The translations under genes were made by a program, and so were the position numbers. Of a stretch of 64,000 bases of DNA, positions 1 through 10,320 are shown piece after piece; positions within the stretch are counted from its first letter, which is position 1, and each line of letters opens with the position of its first letter. This DNA comes from Strongylocentrotus purpuratus. Its lineage: Eukaryota; Echinodermata; Echinoidea; Camarodonta; Strongylocentrotidae. The notes under the pieces are model-generated. The model was not told the DNA's origin and ran no database searches. It saw only the letters and a list, made by a program, of their open reading frames with translations. Location of the stretch: NCBI RefSeq assembly GCF_000002235.5, contig NW_022145594.1:19869390-19933389 (forward strand), given 5' to 3'.

Positions 1-90
1 CAATTTTTGTGTACAGGGCCTCTCAGAAAAACAGTATTTATACTGAGAGAGTTACCCTTTTTAAATAAAACGAATAAATGAATAAATAAA
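1..90 (+). mobile_element. 3' tail of a non-LTR retrotransposon
   Basis: A short stem (CTCTCAG ... CTGAGAG, about 24-52) is followed by an A-rich tail built from AATA/AATGAATAAATAAA units. A stem-loop followed by a short tandem tail is the usual 3' end of many non-LTR elements. The body lies outside the window, so the family cannot be named. Confidence 0.4.
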
Positions 91-91
91 C

Positions 92-235
92 ACCATCGAA
101 TGGGATATCAGTCATCTCATCTCCATAATGAAGCACTGGCATACACGCCGAATCCGAGAAGCCATCGAAATTCACGGGAACAACACCGTGCCCCAAGACT
201 CAGGATTATACATCAACGATATCAGGAAACCCCTT
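92..235 (+). pseudogene. C-terminal relic of a Penelope-like (GIY-YIG) retroelement protein
   Basis: Frame 2 reads TIEWD, then WHTRRIREAIEIH and VPQDSGLYINDI. This resembles the conserved C-terminus of Penelope-like element endonucleases (R-x-REAI-x-I followed by a D-x-G-L motif). A stop lies just upstream at 83-85 and no reverse transcriptase is present, so it is a fragment. The family call comes from memory of the motif, not from an alignment. Confidence 0.4.
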
Positions 236-439
236 ATCAACAAGTACCCATTACCTTTTCAGGACTCCTCAATCCTCCCTCTCTCTCACATGGTGCATCC
301 GCAAGCCTACTGTATAAGTATATTCTTACAAATGTTTAAAGTTTTTATCTTTTAAAGGCGTCTATGGCACGCCTTTAGGGAAACAAATAAGTATATGCGA
401 CACTTTCAAAAAATATATTTCACTCAAATTTATATATTC

Positions 440-690
440 AACAATTTCAGAAAATATTTGACAAGCTTTATTTGACAAGAATTTTATTCGACATGAATTT
501 CATTTGACACATTGTTCGTCAAAAATTGTATTTGTCAAAAAAATTAATTGACACAAATTTTATTCGACAAAAATTTCATTCGACAAAAATTTTATTCAAC
601 AAAAAATTGTATAAGACAAGATTTTTATTCGCCACATTTTATTTTAAAAAAATGTAATCGCCAACATTTTATTTGACACATTTTGTTTTG
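440..690. repeat. Degenerate AT-rich minisatellite (TTGACAAAAATTTTATTC)
   Basis: About a dozen diverged copies of an 18-22 base unit around TTGACAAAAATTTTATTC (also CATTTGACA and TTCGACAAAAATTTC). Nothing coding was seen. Confidence 0.7.
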
Positions 691-727
691 TTCTACAAAA
701 AAATTATTCCAAGGAATTATTTTACTT

Positions 728-758
728 TTTATTCTGCAAAAATACATTTATTTTATTT
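728..758 (-). terminator. Poly(A) signals of the leucine-rich gene
   Basis: On the minus strand two overlapping AATAAA hexamers (747-758) and another (728-733) lie 48-75 bases beyond the TAA at 806-808. This spacing is normal for an animal 3' end and supports calling 806-942 the last exon. Confidence 0.45.
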
Positions 759-805
759 ACATATTATCCAAATCAATTTATGCTGATATTGTTCAAAGCA
801 CAACA

Positions 806-942
806 TTAACCTGTTTCATGGGGCAGGCTTTCCATGGCAATGTGATCCTCTCCTCCCTCCTCCTTTTCTTCTTCCTCAGTGTTCTGGGTGTCTGTCTGTT
901 CTTCATGCACTTGTACCCTTGCTGTGGCTCCAACAAGCTCAT
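806..942 (-). CDS. Acidic terminal exon of the minus-strand leucine-rich gene (gene 2)
   Basis: A minus-strand acceptor (ATCTGACAG, AG at 944-943) opens a frame that needs one base from the previous exon. The upstream exon at 7,039-8,190 ends one base into a codon (ATA G), and joining them gives GAT GAG CTT GTT. The peptide starts DELVGATARVQVHEEQ, then a glutamate-rich run (NTEEEEKEEGGED), and ends SLPHETG before TAA at 806-808. A possible donor (CAG/GTTAAT) lies at 811/810, so it could instead be internal, but AATAAA signals about 50 bases downstream favour a last exon. The I-type LINE at 2.6-6.5 kb lies in the intron before it. Function of the tail is unknown. Confidence 0.45.
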
Positions 943-1650
943 CTGTCAGATACAATCAGTCAATAACCGATTCACAATATAGATCCTTGTCATTTAGACT
1001 ACTACTATAATGATTACGAATTCTATTTTTTTTAAATACAAAACAAAGAGCAACTTCAAAAGTACACACAATGCATTTGTATGTAATAAAGTAATTAATA
1101 TAAGAATGTCTGTATTTCAAATTTTGATTTGTGACTAACATCTTCAAAGTTTATGAATGAATCATGGAATTGACTACTAATGTTTCAATATTCATTTGTA
1201 CAAATATTGTCTGCCTGTATATCCCAACTAAAGGCTCATTTACATATACCAAGGTCTATTGCGGTGTTTTTGTTAGTACCCACCTGCTGGGTGTCCAGAC
1301 AGGTTGGTTATCTGGACAGATAATGCTCAAACAGAAAATCAAACACTTTTTCTATCAATATTTCAATATTCATTTAAAACGTACGTTGACAATATTCTAA
1401 TTAGCAAATATTCCAAGAACTATGTGTTAATTGGGGATTGCTTTACGTGAATTCAATCTAAATGTGACAGTTTCATCTTTGTTTATAAAGGGATATCCTT
1501 GATTAGAAGCAAACAACTCTAAATAAAAGCAGACAAACCAAAGAAGTACTGTTGAAAGTTTGAACGAAATTAGACAAAAATAAGATTATTATTACTTTTT
1601 TTTAAGTTGTACTTATTGGCTCTTCAAATTAGCTGAATCGGTAAGGTTTC

Positions 1651-1704
1651 TGTGATGTAGTCGCGTACAACCACTCATAAAGTGTTATCCGCGACTACGT
1701 CACA
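1651..1704. repeat. Short inverted repeat (hairpin)
   Basis: TGTGATGTAGTCGCG at 1651-1665 is matched by the near-exact reverse complement CGCGACTACGTCACA at 1690-1704 (one mismatch), with a 24-base loop. It could be a very small MITE core. Confidence 0.6.
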
Positions 1705-1711
1705 GTTTATT

Positions 1712-1880
1712 GCCGTTTAGACCGTTTAGGCTAATAGTCAAATGGTTTAATCTCAAATAAGTCTACAACCTATTTGGTCTATTGCTCATTTAGTCTAATT
1801 TTCAGTAGGTCTATTTCCAAGTTTGTCAAATGCCCATTTCGTATACTATCCAGAAGGTCTAATAATCGTTTGACGATTAT
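1712..1880. repeat. Degenerate minisatellite (GTTTAGTCTA-type)
   Basis: Imperfect 18-22 base units containing TTTGGTCTA, TTTAGTCTA or AGGTCTA recur about eight times. Non-coding. Confidence 0.6.
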
Positions 1881-2640
1881 GATTAAATGATTATTAGACC
1901 ATATACTCACCCTCCATCACAATCCACTGACCAATTTGAAAATTCGCATAGACTTAGTGAACTCATATTTTAAACATTCATAAAAAAATGTATTACTTGT
2001 CCGAATTACTTTCACCTTCTTGTTATTTCATTTTCTGCTTTCATAGAAATGAACTTATTACAATTTTTTTTTGTTTTTTGTAATGGCAATCAGTCAAGCC
2101 CTGACTATTTTCACCAACGCCTTTCTTTTTAATATTAATTTCTTCCTTTCCCTTTTTTCTCTCTTTTTTTCAATAAGAGTATCAAAAATAAAATTAAAAT
2201 ATAGGCTTCTCTCTCTTTTTCTCTTTTTTTCGCCATTAAAATGAAATGAAAAAGAAAAAACATGAACAAAATGAACAAAATGTAGATTTTTGTATCCTGT
2301 AGGTTACCGCGTAGTCCTGTCCGTTCTAAGACACCGTCCATACACCGTCTTGTCTCTTGGGTGTAGACAGGGGAACCCTTTGGGATACATTAATAATCTG
2401 GAAACTCGAAAGAAGAAAGGAATTGATCAACGATTTTAAAATCAAGAGGGTACTTTTCCGGGGAAATTGGCTTTGAGCGACCTCGCAAACTTTAATGAAC
2501 CTTCTATTTAAAAACAATTTTGTGATAAAGTGGTGTTTGTAATACACATTTCATCGGATAATTAAACTTTTAAAGGGGAAACAAATAAAATGTGAGCTTT
2601 TGTGAATGATGGTGCAAAAAAAAAAAAAAAAACACGATTA
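1881..2640. other. AT-rich stretch, no gene seen
   Basis: Low-complexity T/A runs (2,120-2,240) and a poly-A run near 2,616. No splice-bounded coding frame was seen. It may contain the 3' untranslated end of the minus-strand LINE just to the right. Confidence 0.4.
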
Positions 2641-2647
2641 TTTTGGG

Positions 2648-3800
2648 TTAATTGAAACGTTTCGTTCTTAGAACAAAACGATATAAAGCGTTTTGAATGT
2701 TAGCATCTGATGAATTTAAGAGCCTTAAAATATCGTCGGGATTTATACAATCTATTTCAGCGAGTAGCATTGATCTTTCAATTAAATATTTCGGGCACTT
2801 TGCTATAAAGTGTTCAGCGGTTTCTACTTCTCGACACGAGTTACAGTGTCCAGTTGGATATATTCCCATTCGACCTAGATCCGCGTTAAGACCGATGTGT
2901 CCCATAGTCGTAGTCGACGTATTACCTTTACTTTTACCCGCTCTAGTTTGCAATTGAAGGTTTGTGAAACCTATTTTTGGATTGTTTTGTAGTGTCCATT
3001 GGAGAAACTTGCCATCTTAATTGCCACAGCTCGGTAAAATAAAATTCTCTTCTTTTTTGTTCTTTATTGCTACTAAGGCACTTAATGAGTCGCTGAATAT
3101 AACCGATCCTACATATAAAATATCTAACTGCTGTAACCAATTGAGGGCAGCATTATCCCCGCCAGCGCAGCTCTATATGAGGATGTTCCGTCAGACAATC
3201 TCTTTGATTGTTTACACGCAAAGTAAGGAACATAGAAAGCTGCAGAACAACGTCCTTCTTTAGGGAGTTTGGACCCATCTGTGAATATGTGAAGTTGGCT
3301 AAACCATTTTGTGTTTACTATCTCTAAACTTCTCTGTTGCAAAAGTAGTGGATTATCAGATTTGTTTATCTGACAAGCCAATTCAATTGATATAACAGGC
3401 TCCGTTAATAACCATGGGGGAAGTTTAGGGTTTAAATCTTTCTACAGAAAGTTGTTTGTTAAAGTTTTCTGTTCGATAACCAAACGGTTTGTTGCACTGT
3501 TTTCCTTTCATATACTGATACTGCCAACAAGGTTGTAAATTTGGAAAAACTGGATGCTTAGGTTGTTGTTCTATGCTATGCTTAAATTTTAGGGCTAGTT
3601 GTTGTCTCCTAAGATCTAATGAGGCTTCTCCCATTTCTACTTGGAGAGACGCAAGTGAAGTTAACGGTAGGACACCTGCGCAGATCCTTAAGGATTGGTA
3701 TTGAATTGAATCTAACACCTTCTTTACATTTTCCGATGCACTGTCGTAGGCTTCACACCCCAAGTCCAAAAGGGGACGAATATAAGCTCTATAACCCATT
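2648..3800 (-). pseudogene. LINE connector, RNase H and C-terminal Cys/His region
   Basis: Fragments in several frames. RAYIRPLLDLGCEAYDSAS (connector) is followed by HIFTDGSK (first RNase H aspartate) and SYRAALAGIMLP. The last frame has MGHIGLNADLGRMGIYPTG and C-x2-C ... H-x4-C. At least two frameshifts separate them. Confidence 0.65.
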
Positions 3801-3826
3801 ATTAAGGACTTAGATGAACTGCCCCA

Positions 3827-4880
3827 TTACGTACCAGTTAAACATCTTAAAATATTTATTTTTCTCTTGCATCTGGTGGATATATACTCTATATGTCGGG
3901 TCCAGGTGAGATTTTTGTCAAATAATATACCTAGGAATCGGTGTGTATTTTCACATTTTAGTGGTATTTTATTTAAAGTGAGGTTTATCTCATGGTTTTT
4001 GGTACTTTTGGTGAAAAGTAGGGGGACAGTCTTTTTTAGGGACAGTTGGAGACCCCAGGACGTGAACCAGCTATGTAGGTCATCGATATAATTTTTTTTT
4101 TTTTTTTTTTTTTTTTTGGTAATGAAAGGAATATTGCTGCGTGAGATCCATATCGCGCAATCATCGGCAAACAAGGATATTTTATCGCAGGATCTGTTGG
4201 GATATCGTTCAGCATTATGTTAAAGGTACTACCGTATGTCCCATTTGCAGGCCAAAAAATGAAAAAGTTAAATTCCAACTGCGTTTGAAAGATAATACTA
4301 ATTTAGAACTTCCCTAAAAAAGGTGGGGCTTGAAAATGTCTTCAAGTGGGAAAATAATGACTATTAGTTGTCAAATCGACTTTAGGGCTATAGAGCCCAA
4401 AAGTAATAGTCTTGATTTTCAGACAATTATACCGAATGGTCATACGTTTTATGCTGCGCAAAGATTCAATTAGTTTAATCTTGGCCATCACAAGAAGTGG
4501 GTTATTGATGTAGACAAATGCTCATGTACCCTTTACAACTCTTTTCATGTATATTATTACCAAAGAAGAAAAAAGCCAGTCAGTCACTCAATAGTGTCTG
4601 ACAGTGAAGTCTAGCAAGTAAACGGGTTTCCTTGCATAATTTGAATATGAGGACACTGCTAACGTTTGAATTTCACAGATAGGACATACATGACATATTC
4701 ATAATTCCTGCAAAGTTCTACAGCATTTGAGGTTGGCTGCAAAAGGGACATAGTACCTTTAAAGAGGGTAGGACTCAATATGCTACCTTGCGGAAGACCT
4801 CTATCCATCTTGAACTCGTGCGATAGTTGTTTACCAACGCGGTCTTTTAAAAAGTTGATATAGTCATTTTTCCTGAACAT
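3827..4880 (-). pseudogene. LINE reverse transcriptase, partial, interrupted
   Basis: Motif GLPQGSILSPTLF is readable at about 4,810-4,765. After the inserted element at 4,224-4,758 it resumes with NIMLNDIP and FADDCAIW (the catalytic DD). A poly-T run at 4,091-4,117 (poly-Lys on the minus strand) has expanded inside the domain. The thumb-like region GILFDKNLTWTRHIEY follows. Confidence 0.7.
4224..4758. mobile_element. Kolobok/piggyBac-like non-autonomous element with TTAA target duplication
   Basis: TTAA at 4,220-4,223 and at 4,759-4,762 flank inverted ends AGGTACTA(CCGT)ATGTCCCATTTGCAG and the complement of ATGTCCC(T)TTTGCAG. Removing the element with one TTAA places the LINE RT motifs SPTLF and NIMLNDI in one continuous frame, so the borders are exact. 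TTAA targets are used by Kolobok and piggyBac elements. Ends starting AGG fit Kolobok better. No transposase is present. Confidence 0.85.
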
Positions 4881-5100
4881 AAAAAGCACATCCACCTCGA
4901 TATTGGGATTTTCTGTTTTGGGGGATGCAAGTATAGCCTGGAAGGGTTAAGTTCCTTGTGTCATTGAACCAAGTCTCTTGGATACAGATTAAATGAATTA
5001 TTTTAGTTGTTCTATTATGACAGTCTACCAATTTTAAGAGCTCATGTTAACGTGCGGACATGCCTTGTGCGTTCCATTGGAGAATGGAAAGCACAGCTAT
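4880..5100 (-). pseudogene. LINE endonuclease, N-terminal remnant
   Basis: The minus-strand frame reads ILQWNAQGMSAR, stop, HELLKLVDC, then LICIQETWFNDT and RGGCAFYVQEK. The N of WNAQ and E of QETW fit the first two catalytic motifs of AP-endonuclease-type LINE nucleases. The frame stops at VQEK and the sequence jumps straight into mid-RT, so the D, N and SDH motifs are deleted. Confidence 0.65.
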
Positions 5101-5544
5101 TGTTGTTAAATAACTAACTGCACCCATCATACTGCTCGTGATTCAATATTGTGTCAAGTAGTCTTTCCGCTGCTCCTTTAACCAGCTCATTAATATCAAC
5201 TTCTCTTTTATCTTTTTCAAAAATCATTATCAATTGTACAATCGAGTGCAATATTTGTTCATTTCGTTCTGTTGTTGAGGCGTTTCCATTTCTGACATTT
5301 TTATTATTTGTATTTGTTAAATTTGCGTTCCCCGCGAGTTTTGTATTTCCGATTGATTGATTTTGATCTTGGGAGTATAAGGAAGAAGGAACTTTGGATG
5401 GTTGTTCATGATGTTGAGCACTTGAAACTTTGGTAGGGGGTTCGTAATTGGGGGAGACTCTTTTTTTTTGGGGGGGGGGGTTGATGTGCACCCTGTTGTT
5501 GAGTGCTCTTTTGAATGGGTTCTGGGATAGGGTTAGAATTTTGA

Positions 5545-6534
5545 TCATGACGTTGTTTTTCGTTCCATGCCTTCGAGGCTTGTGCGTATGTTAGTTTGTT
5601 TTTGCATTTGAATTGCTGGACCTGTTTTGCCTTTGTTAGCTTCTTTGCAGCCATTATAGGCAGCGGAGTGGGCTTCTTCATAGTTTACACATCTTGGATC
5701 TTCTTTTCTTTGGCATTGTTCGAAAGTATGGGGATCTCCACAGCGAACGTATCCCAACTTCGATCTACAATGAGCAATGCCATGACCAAACATTTGGCAT
5801 CTATAACACCTGTGAACGAGTGGGATATATAAGGAGACTCTGAATGTCTGAAAAAACATTGAAACCTTTTCTGGGAGTAATGAGTTAAAAGTCAAGATGA
5901 CACTTCTAGTCGGAAAGTACTCTGGCTGATTTGTTTCGTTTTCATTTTCTTTGTTTTCTTTTCTTATCTTCGTGATTCTTTTAACTGCTATAACTTTTTG
6001 ACATTTCAGCTCTTGTTCTATCTCTTTCTCTGTCATGTCTACCGGGATTCCTGAAATGAAACCTTTTCCACCAACGACCTTCTCTTGTACTTTAACTGGA
6101 ATATTACCGATTGATTGGATTTGGTTAAGGTTTCGATGTTGTTTTTGGTTCTTTCATTGAACAAGAATTCCGGAGTACGTGTGTTTGATAAACTAAATCA
6201 TGGGTGTTTGTCCCACACATTCTTTGATTAATGTAGCTATTGCTTTAGGGGTTACGTTCTTTAAGGATTTGGTCTTGTCTATGAGGACTATCAGGGTTTT
6301 CAAAAGTTGAGTGCTATGGACGGAAGTGGTTCGGTTAGAGAAGGGGGTTTTGTAGTCAGTATTTCGTGATGTGTCTGAATCTGAACTGGTCGAGGAGTCC
6401 GTTCTGAGGAAGATAGATTCTACAGTCAGACTTCCTTCACGTTTTCGTTTATTTTGGCGTTTCTTGCCAGACGTGACTGTCCGAAACTCCTCGTCCAGGT
6501 TGAAACTGTCGACCTCCGGAGCGGAAGTCGTCAT
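5545..6534 (-). pseudogene. LINE ORF1 (gag-like), frameshifted
   Basis: The N-terminal part (6,534-6,193) starts MTTSAPEVDSFNLDEEFR and is Ser/Thr- and Lys-rich. After a frameshift the frame 6,036-5,545 carries zinc-knuckle motifs: CYRCQMFGHGIAHC is intact CCHC, the second (VRCGDPHTFEQC) lacks its first Cys, and the third (RCVNYEEAHSAAYNGC) has Tyr in place of the second Cys. Knuckle ORF1s of this kind bind the element RNA in I and jockey groups. Confidence 0.7.
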
Positions 6535-6540
6535 GATTGA

Positions 6541-7038
6541 GTGTTAGGGGTGGCGGGAAAATCAAATCCCGCCGTGCGTGTGTGTTAGAGGGTGCGTAAA
6601 GAAAGCCCAGATTTTGTTTGCCTACCTTATTCTGTATAATCCAATTCACCACGCTTATGGATCCAATATCCTGAACATATATGCAATGAAACCAACTTCC
6701 AGAAGAAAAGTATATTTTTCCAGTGAAGATATGAAATTTTTCTCGAAAAGTTGACCGGATTGAAAGAGCCTGTAAAAAAACACGCGCGCGCTCGTGCAAG
6801 TCTCTTCCGACTGCCCTTTAAGTATCTGAACACCCCCCTAAAAAAAAAATCATATTAATTATGGTGAGTGTGGATTAAATAGTAGCATGTGCAACTAATT
6901 TATAGTATGTGTTCCAGGCACAAAACTGTGAAGTGCAGATAAAAGAAACACAAATGTGGTAAACCGCTGCAGTGTACCCCAGTATATGTGAACAAGTCTT
7001 CATTCATTAAGCTTTGTGAGTAATCTATTAAAACTCAC
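6541..7038. other. Intronic stretch, no gene seen
   Basis: Contains the presumed 5' untranslated part of the LINE and a CG-alternating run near 6,781. No coding signal was seen on either strand. Confidence 0.4.
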
Positions 7039-8190
7039 CTATTGAAGGAGTTGGGGAGGGTAGGAAGGTCTTCCTCTCCGGCTTGAAATGCATCCTCGTA
7101 CCCTGCTCAGAGTCTTCATGTGATGCCTGACTTCTATGTTCAACTGTGACCTTTACATTAGGATACATCTCTAAAAGTTTGTGGGTGTCACTTTGAGACA
7201 ACAGGAATTCCACAATTAAGAACTTGACTTCTCGAAGCGAACTCTCTTCCACTGTGCCATGTGGTGGATGACTGATACTCTGAGGAAACTCAACCTTGCA
7301 CCTGTCAAATCTTAGGACAGTAACTCCTTTGAGTTCATTTGACACAAGATGCATTAGGTCAGCCATGGAAACAACTGCTGATGCACCTTCAAACTGTAGC
7401 TCCCAACCTGAAGAAGTGTCACAGTGGGACCACCTAACAGAGGCAAGTAATGCATCTCCTAGCTGCACTTTCTTTGCCTCAACAAACTTCAAACTTGGAC
7501 TTATCACATGAAATACATGTAATACATGCATTAATGTTTCAAATCTGTAGCAATCATGCTTCCCAAATGGTTCAAGATGGATGTTGGTCAGATGTGGCAT
7601 CTTGCATGATGTAACGTCTTTGGCTGACTTGTTCAATAGCCATCCTCCAAAGCCTGATAACACCAGTGATACGATATTTGGACAGAACGTAGAAATATCC
7701 ATTAACAAGCTGTCTGTAGTTATATCACATAAATGCATGTCCTCATAACTTAATTTAAGCTCCCTTAAGGATGATGATGAATTGACCTCAGGAAAGTATG
7801 CTTGATCGGATGGAGAATGTAGATCGTCCATTTGCACATCTAGACTCTCTGCATTTGGAAACAATTTACTGGCAGACAATAGTGCATCATGGAGTGTTTC
7901 ATCAATAAACAGGGACTTAAAGCAAACTGTGATGACAGATCTCATAGGCTTAGGCTTAGGCATAGGCATTGGCATGTGGGTTAATAATGAATGTGGATGT
8001 ATCATGTGGAAATCAATGGAAATATGCTTCACTGTCGGACACAATGGAGCCAGTATGGAGATGACATCTCGGAGGAAATTGGCATCCCATAGTACAAGAA
8101 GAGTCTCATCATCGTTGCTCATCCACTCGACTCCATGTAGCTCCAGTCCAGCATCGCCCGTCAAAACAGTGACCCGCCCAGATTTCTCGT
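7039..8190 (-). CDS. Large leucine-rich exon of gene 2
   Basis: Acceptor TTTTATTCAG/ACGAG (AG at 8,192-8,191) and donor CAATAG/GTGAGT (GT at 7,038-7,037) bound 1,152 bases, about 383 codons, open in one frame and entered and left in phase 1. The apparent TTG start upstream of the acceptor is intronic. The product has irregular leucine-rich segments such as LFPNAESLDV, LRELKLSYEDM, FCPNIVSLVLSGF and VTVLRFDRCKVEF, resembling the divergent LRR part of NLR- or FBXL-type proteins. No NACHT, F-box or membrane segment is seen. A proline/methionine run (MPMPMPKPKPM) comes from hexamer repeats at about 7,945-7,980. The next exon is most likely 806-942. The upstream partner is inferred to be the mini-exon array. 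Function is not identified. Confidence 0.65.
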
Positions 8191-9640
8191 CTGAATAAAA
8201 CAATTAAAAATTAAACAGCCCATTTTTGTGGCCTCTCAATTCGCAGGAAAGCACACTGTCCTAGCTACTGCATACCTGTACCTTTGAGTACACGTTCATC
8301 CTCAAGTTAGCCGCCTTTACACGAACTAATTCAACATTTAATTAACATGTACTACTTTATATAATGTCGGACGGAGGAGATGAACGAGGCTAAATTCTTT
8401 ATAAAATGCTTAAAAAGGCACATAAGATGTTTTCAGGCAAAAAGCTTATTTGTTTGCGTGTTCTAAGCAGAAATTCCTGTCATTTGTATTTTTTAAAACA
8501 TTTTTTAAACCTTATTGGGAGAAAAGGGGAATATACCTATACATGGTCATACAGTATGTCTGTTTAATAAAGAAATTGTTATTCATGTTGGTTAGCTTGA
8601 AATAAAAACTTGTATTACATGATTTTCAAGCCATAACAATGCAATAAATTGTACATGTAATGCATTTTAAAGGGTTTCAACACCGTGATTTTCGGGTAAT
8701 GATTTTGAATCTTATCTGATATCTTTTCAAATACCTTCTCTTTTCAGCCTGAAAGATATATCGCTATTGCAAATCATGCACAATCAGTCTTTGAGTGTGA
8801 AGCAGAACTCCTTCTAACTCCTTTGACTATAAAATGTAATAGGAAATCATGTAAAGTTCTCATAAGATATTTGTTTACTTTATAAAGAGCCTGTACATCA
8901 TAAATGTATGTATGTGTATTTTTCACAATTCTGAACCCTGTTTCTTTTTTGGAATTAATAAAACTCGTTTTAATTACGTACCTTTTTTATCGTAGGAATT
9001 ATGAACCTTCGGAATTACATCCTTTAGACTTAGTGTATCAAACGTTGATAATTATGGACCTTACTTTATATTTACAATTACAAACCATTACCCATGGTAA
9101 GGAAACGTAGTATTTTGGAATAATGAACCTTCTGAAAAATGAGTCACTCCCATATAGTCATATATCAAGCAAAGTCGGGTATCCAAGGTAGATCACTGTA
9201 TTCAATAAGGAAGACTGATTTCTTTGACAAGGCAGATCACCCAGGCTTTTGGAAAAGGCAACTCCTTCATTCTTTTGGATGGCTCTTTGTAACTCAGATT
9301 GTTTCTTAACCAGTAGGATGAGAGTTTAGAATAATTTTATCCTTAGACAGTTGACCCTGGCACTACAAGTTATAGACGTAATATTATATATTTTTCACCA
9401 ACAATTCTGTTCTGAACATGTTGTAGTCCAATTAATCAGTCCAGAGTATTTTCATAGGAGACATTTTCTGCAGTTGTATAATTGAATATTTTATGGTACT
9501 TGTCCAAAGGCGCGAACATTTCATATTTTCAGTTCAATAACAAGTTACAACAAATTGTGTACGCTACTAACATCAATGCATTTGATTGGCTGTGACACGA
9601 TTTGTCATAGTACTATGGTAATTGTTATTCAAAATCAGTA
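8191..9640. other. Intron with a truncated copy of the mini-exon module
   Basis: 9,120-9,640 resembles the non-exonic part of the 18.6-19.6 kb unit (GACAAGGCAGATCAC, ACCAGTAGGATGAGAG), but the segment that would carry the exon is missing. A tiny splice-like match at 8,737-8,750 (CTTTCAG/14 bases/GTATTT) does not fit the phase. Otherwise nothing was seen. Confidence 0.5.
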
Positions 9641-9656
9641 TTAAAAAACAGTGCCC

Positions 9657-9804
9657 TGGGCCCGTCTTATAAACAGTTGCGATTGATCCTAATCAATCGC
9701 AAGTTTGCAGTCTCTTATCTCTCATTTACATACATGTGTAGTTGCGATAGATATCAATCGCAAATAGTTTGCAATTTATATCAGCTCTCTTATAAGACGG
9801 GGCC
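9657..9804. mobile_element. Small MITE with GGGCCC-GTCTTATAA inverted ends
   Basis: GGGCCCGTCTTATAA at the left is matched by the complement of TTATAAGACGGGGCCC at the right. Internally TTGCGATTGAT repeats in both orientations. It is non-autonomous. The target duplication is unclear. Confidence 0.6.
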
Positions 9805-9902
9805 CTGATCTACCTATCATATACGAGATTTATTTAATACAGAACTTTAGGGAATCGTAATAAAGTCTGGAAATGCTGAAGAGCTCGAGTGTTAACAAGT
9901 AA

Positions 9903-10234
9903 GGCGAGGCGTCAAAAATATCGATACCAGCAGGCTGCCGCCTCACGTATTGGCGCATCGAGGCTGCAATTACGGCCGAAGCCTGGCTGGGGCAATTATT
10001 TTTCACTTATTAGCCCAGCCGGCTTGCGCCAGGCTGGGATCTGAGGCTCGGTTTACATTCGAAAGGCGGCAGCCGGCGCATGCTTTTGTTCGGAGACCAT
10101 TATGATGACATCATGAGTTAATTGAGGGTCCTACCGCCAGCGGTAGCCGGCTGAGCTAATTTAAAAAATGCAGCCAGGACGCACAAGTGCAGTTAGCTGC
10201 CGCTGGCTGGTATATTTATTTTTGACGCCTCGCC
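9903..10234. mobile_element. PIF/Harbinger-type MITE (TAA target duplication)
   Basis: TAA at 9,900-9,902 and 10,235-10,237 flank perfect inverted ends GGCGAGGCGTCAAAAATA. The 332 base element is GC-rich relative to its surroundings and non-coding. A 3-base TWA duplication is the hallmark of Harbinger elements. Confidence 0.85.
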
Positions 10235-10246
10235 TAACATAATTAT

Positions 10247-10281
<35 letters not shown>

Positions 10282-10320
10282 GGGGGGGGGGGGCATTATA
10301 CCACCCCCCCCCCCCCTCTT
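10247..10320. repeat. Poly-T / poly-G / poly-C run
   Basis: About 31 T, then about 13 G, then CATTATACCA and 13 C. The G and C runs could pair. They may mark the end of an element extending to about 11,815, where GGGGGGGGGGCATAATAACCCCCC appears in inverse arrangement. Confidence 0.6.

Larger units (their letters stand above)
2640..6540 (-). mobile_element. Decayed I-superfamily LINE (gag, partial EN, partial RT, RNase H)
   Basis: In order from 6.5 kb down are a gag-like ORF with zinc knuckles, the start of an APE-type endonuclease, the second half of a reverse transcriptase, an RNase H domain and a Cys/His tail (GHCNSC ... AEHFIAKC). A C-terminal RNase H after the RT points to the I group (I/Nimb/Ingi-like). 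Frameshifts and stops run throughout, about two thirds of EN and the first part of RT are deleted near 4,880, and a TTAA element is inserted in the RT. Dead copy in the intron between the two last exons of gene 2. Confidence 0.75.

Noticed and set aside
683..982. 99-codon plus-strand frame with hydrophobic segments
   Set aside because: Lies opposite the acidic terminal exon, which is supported by acceptor, phase match and poly(A) signals.
7296..8198. Plus-strand frames opposite the leucine-rich exon
   Set aside because: Shadows. The minus-strand frame spans the whole interval between consensus splice sites.
8737..8750. 14-base micro-exon between CTTTCAG and GTATTT on the minus strand
   Set aside because: Would leave phase 2, which does not fit the leucine-rich exon, and such short matches are expected by chance.
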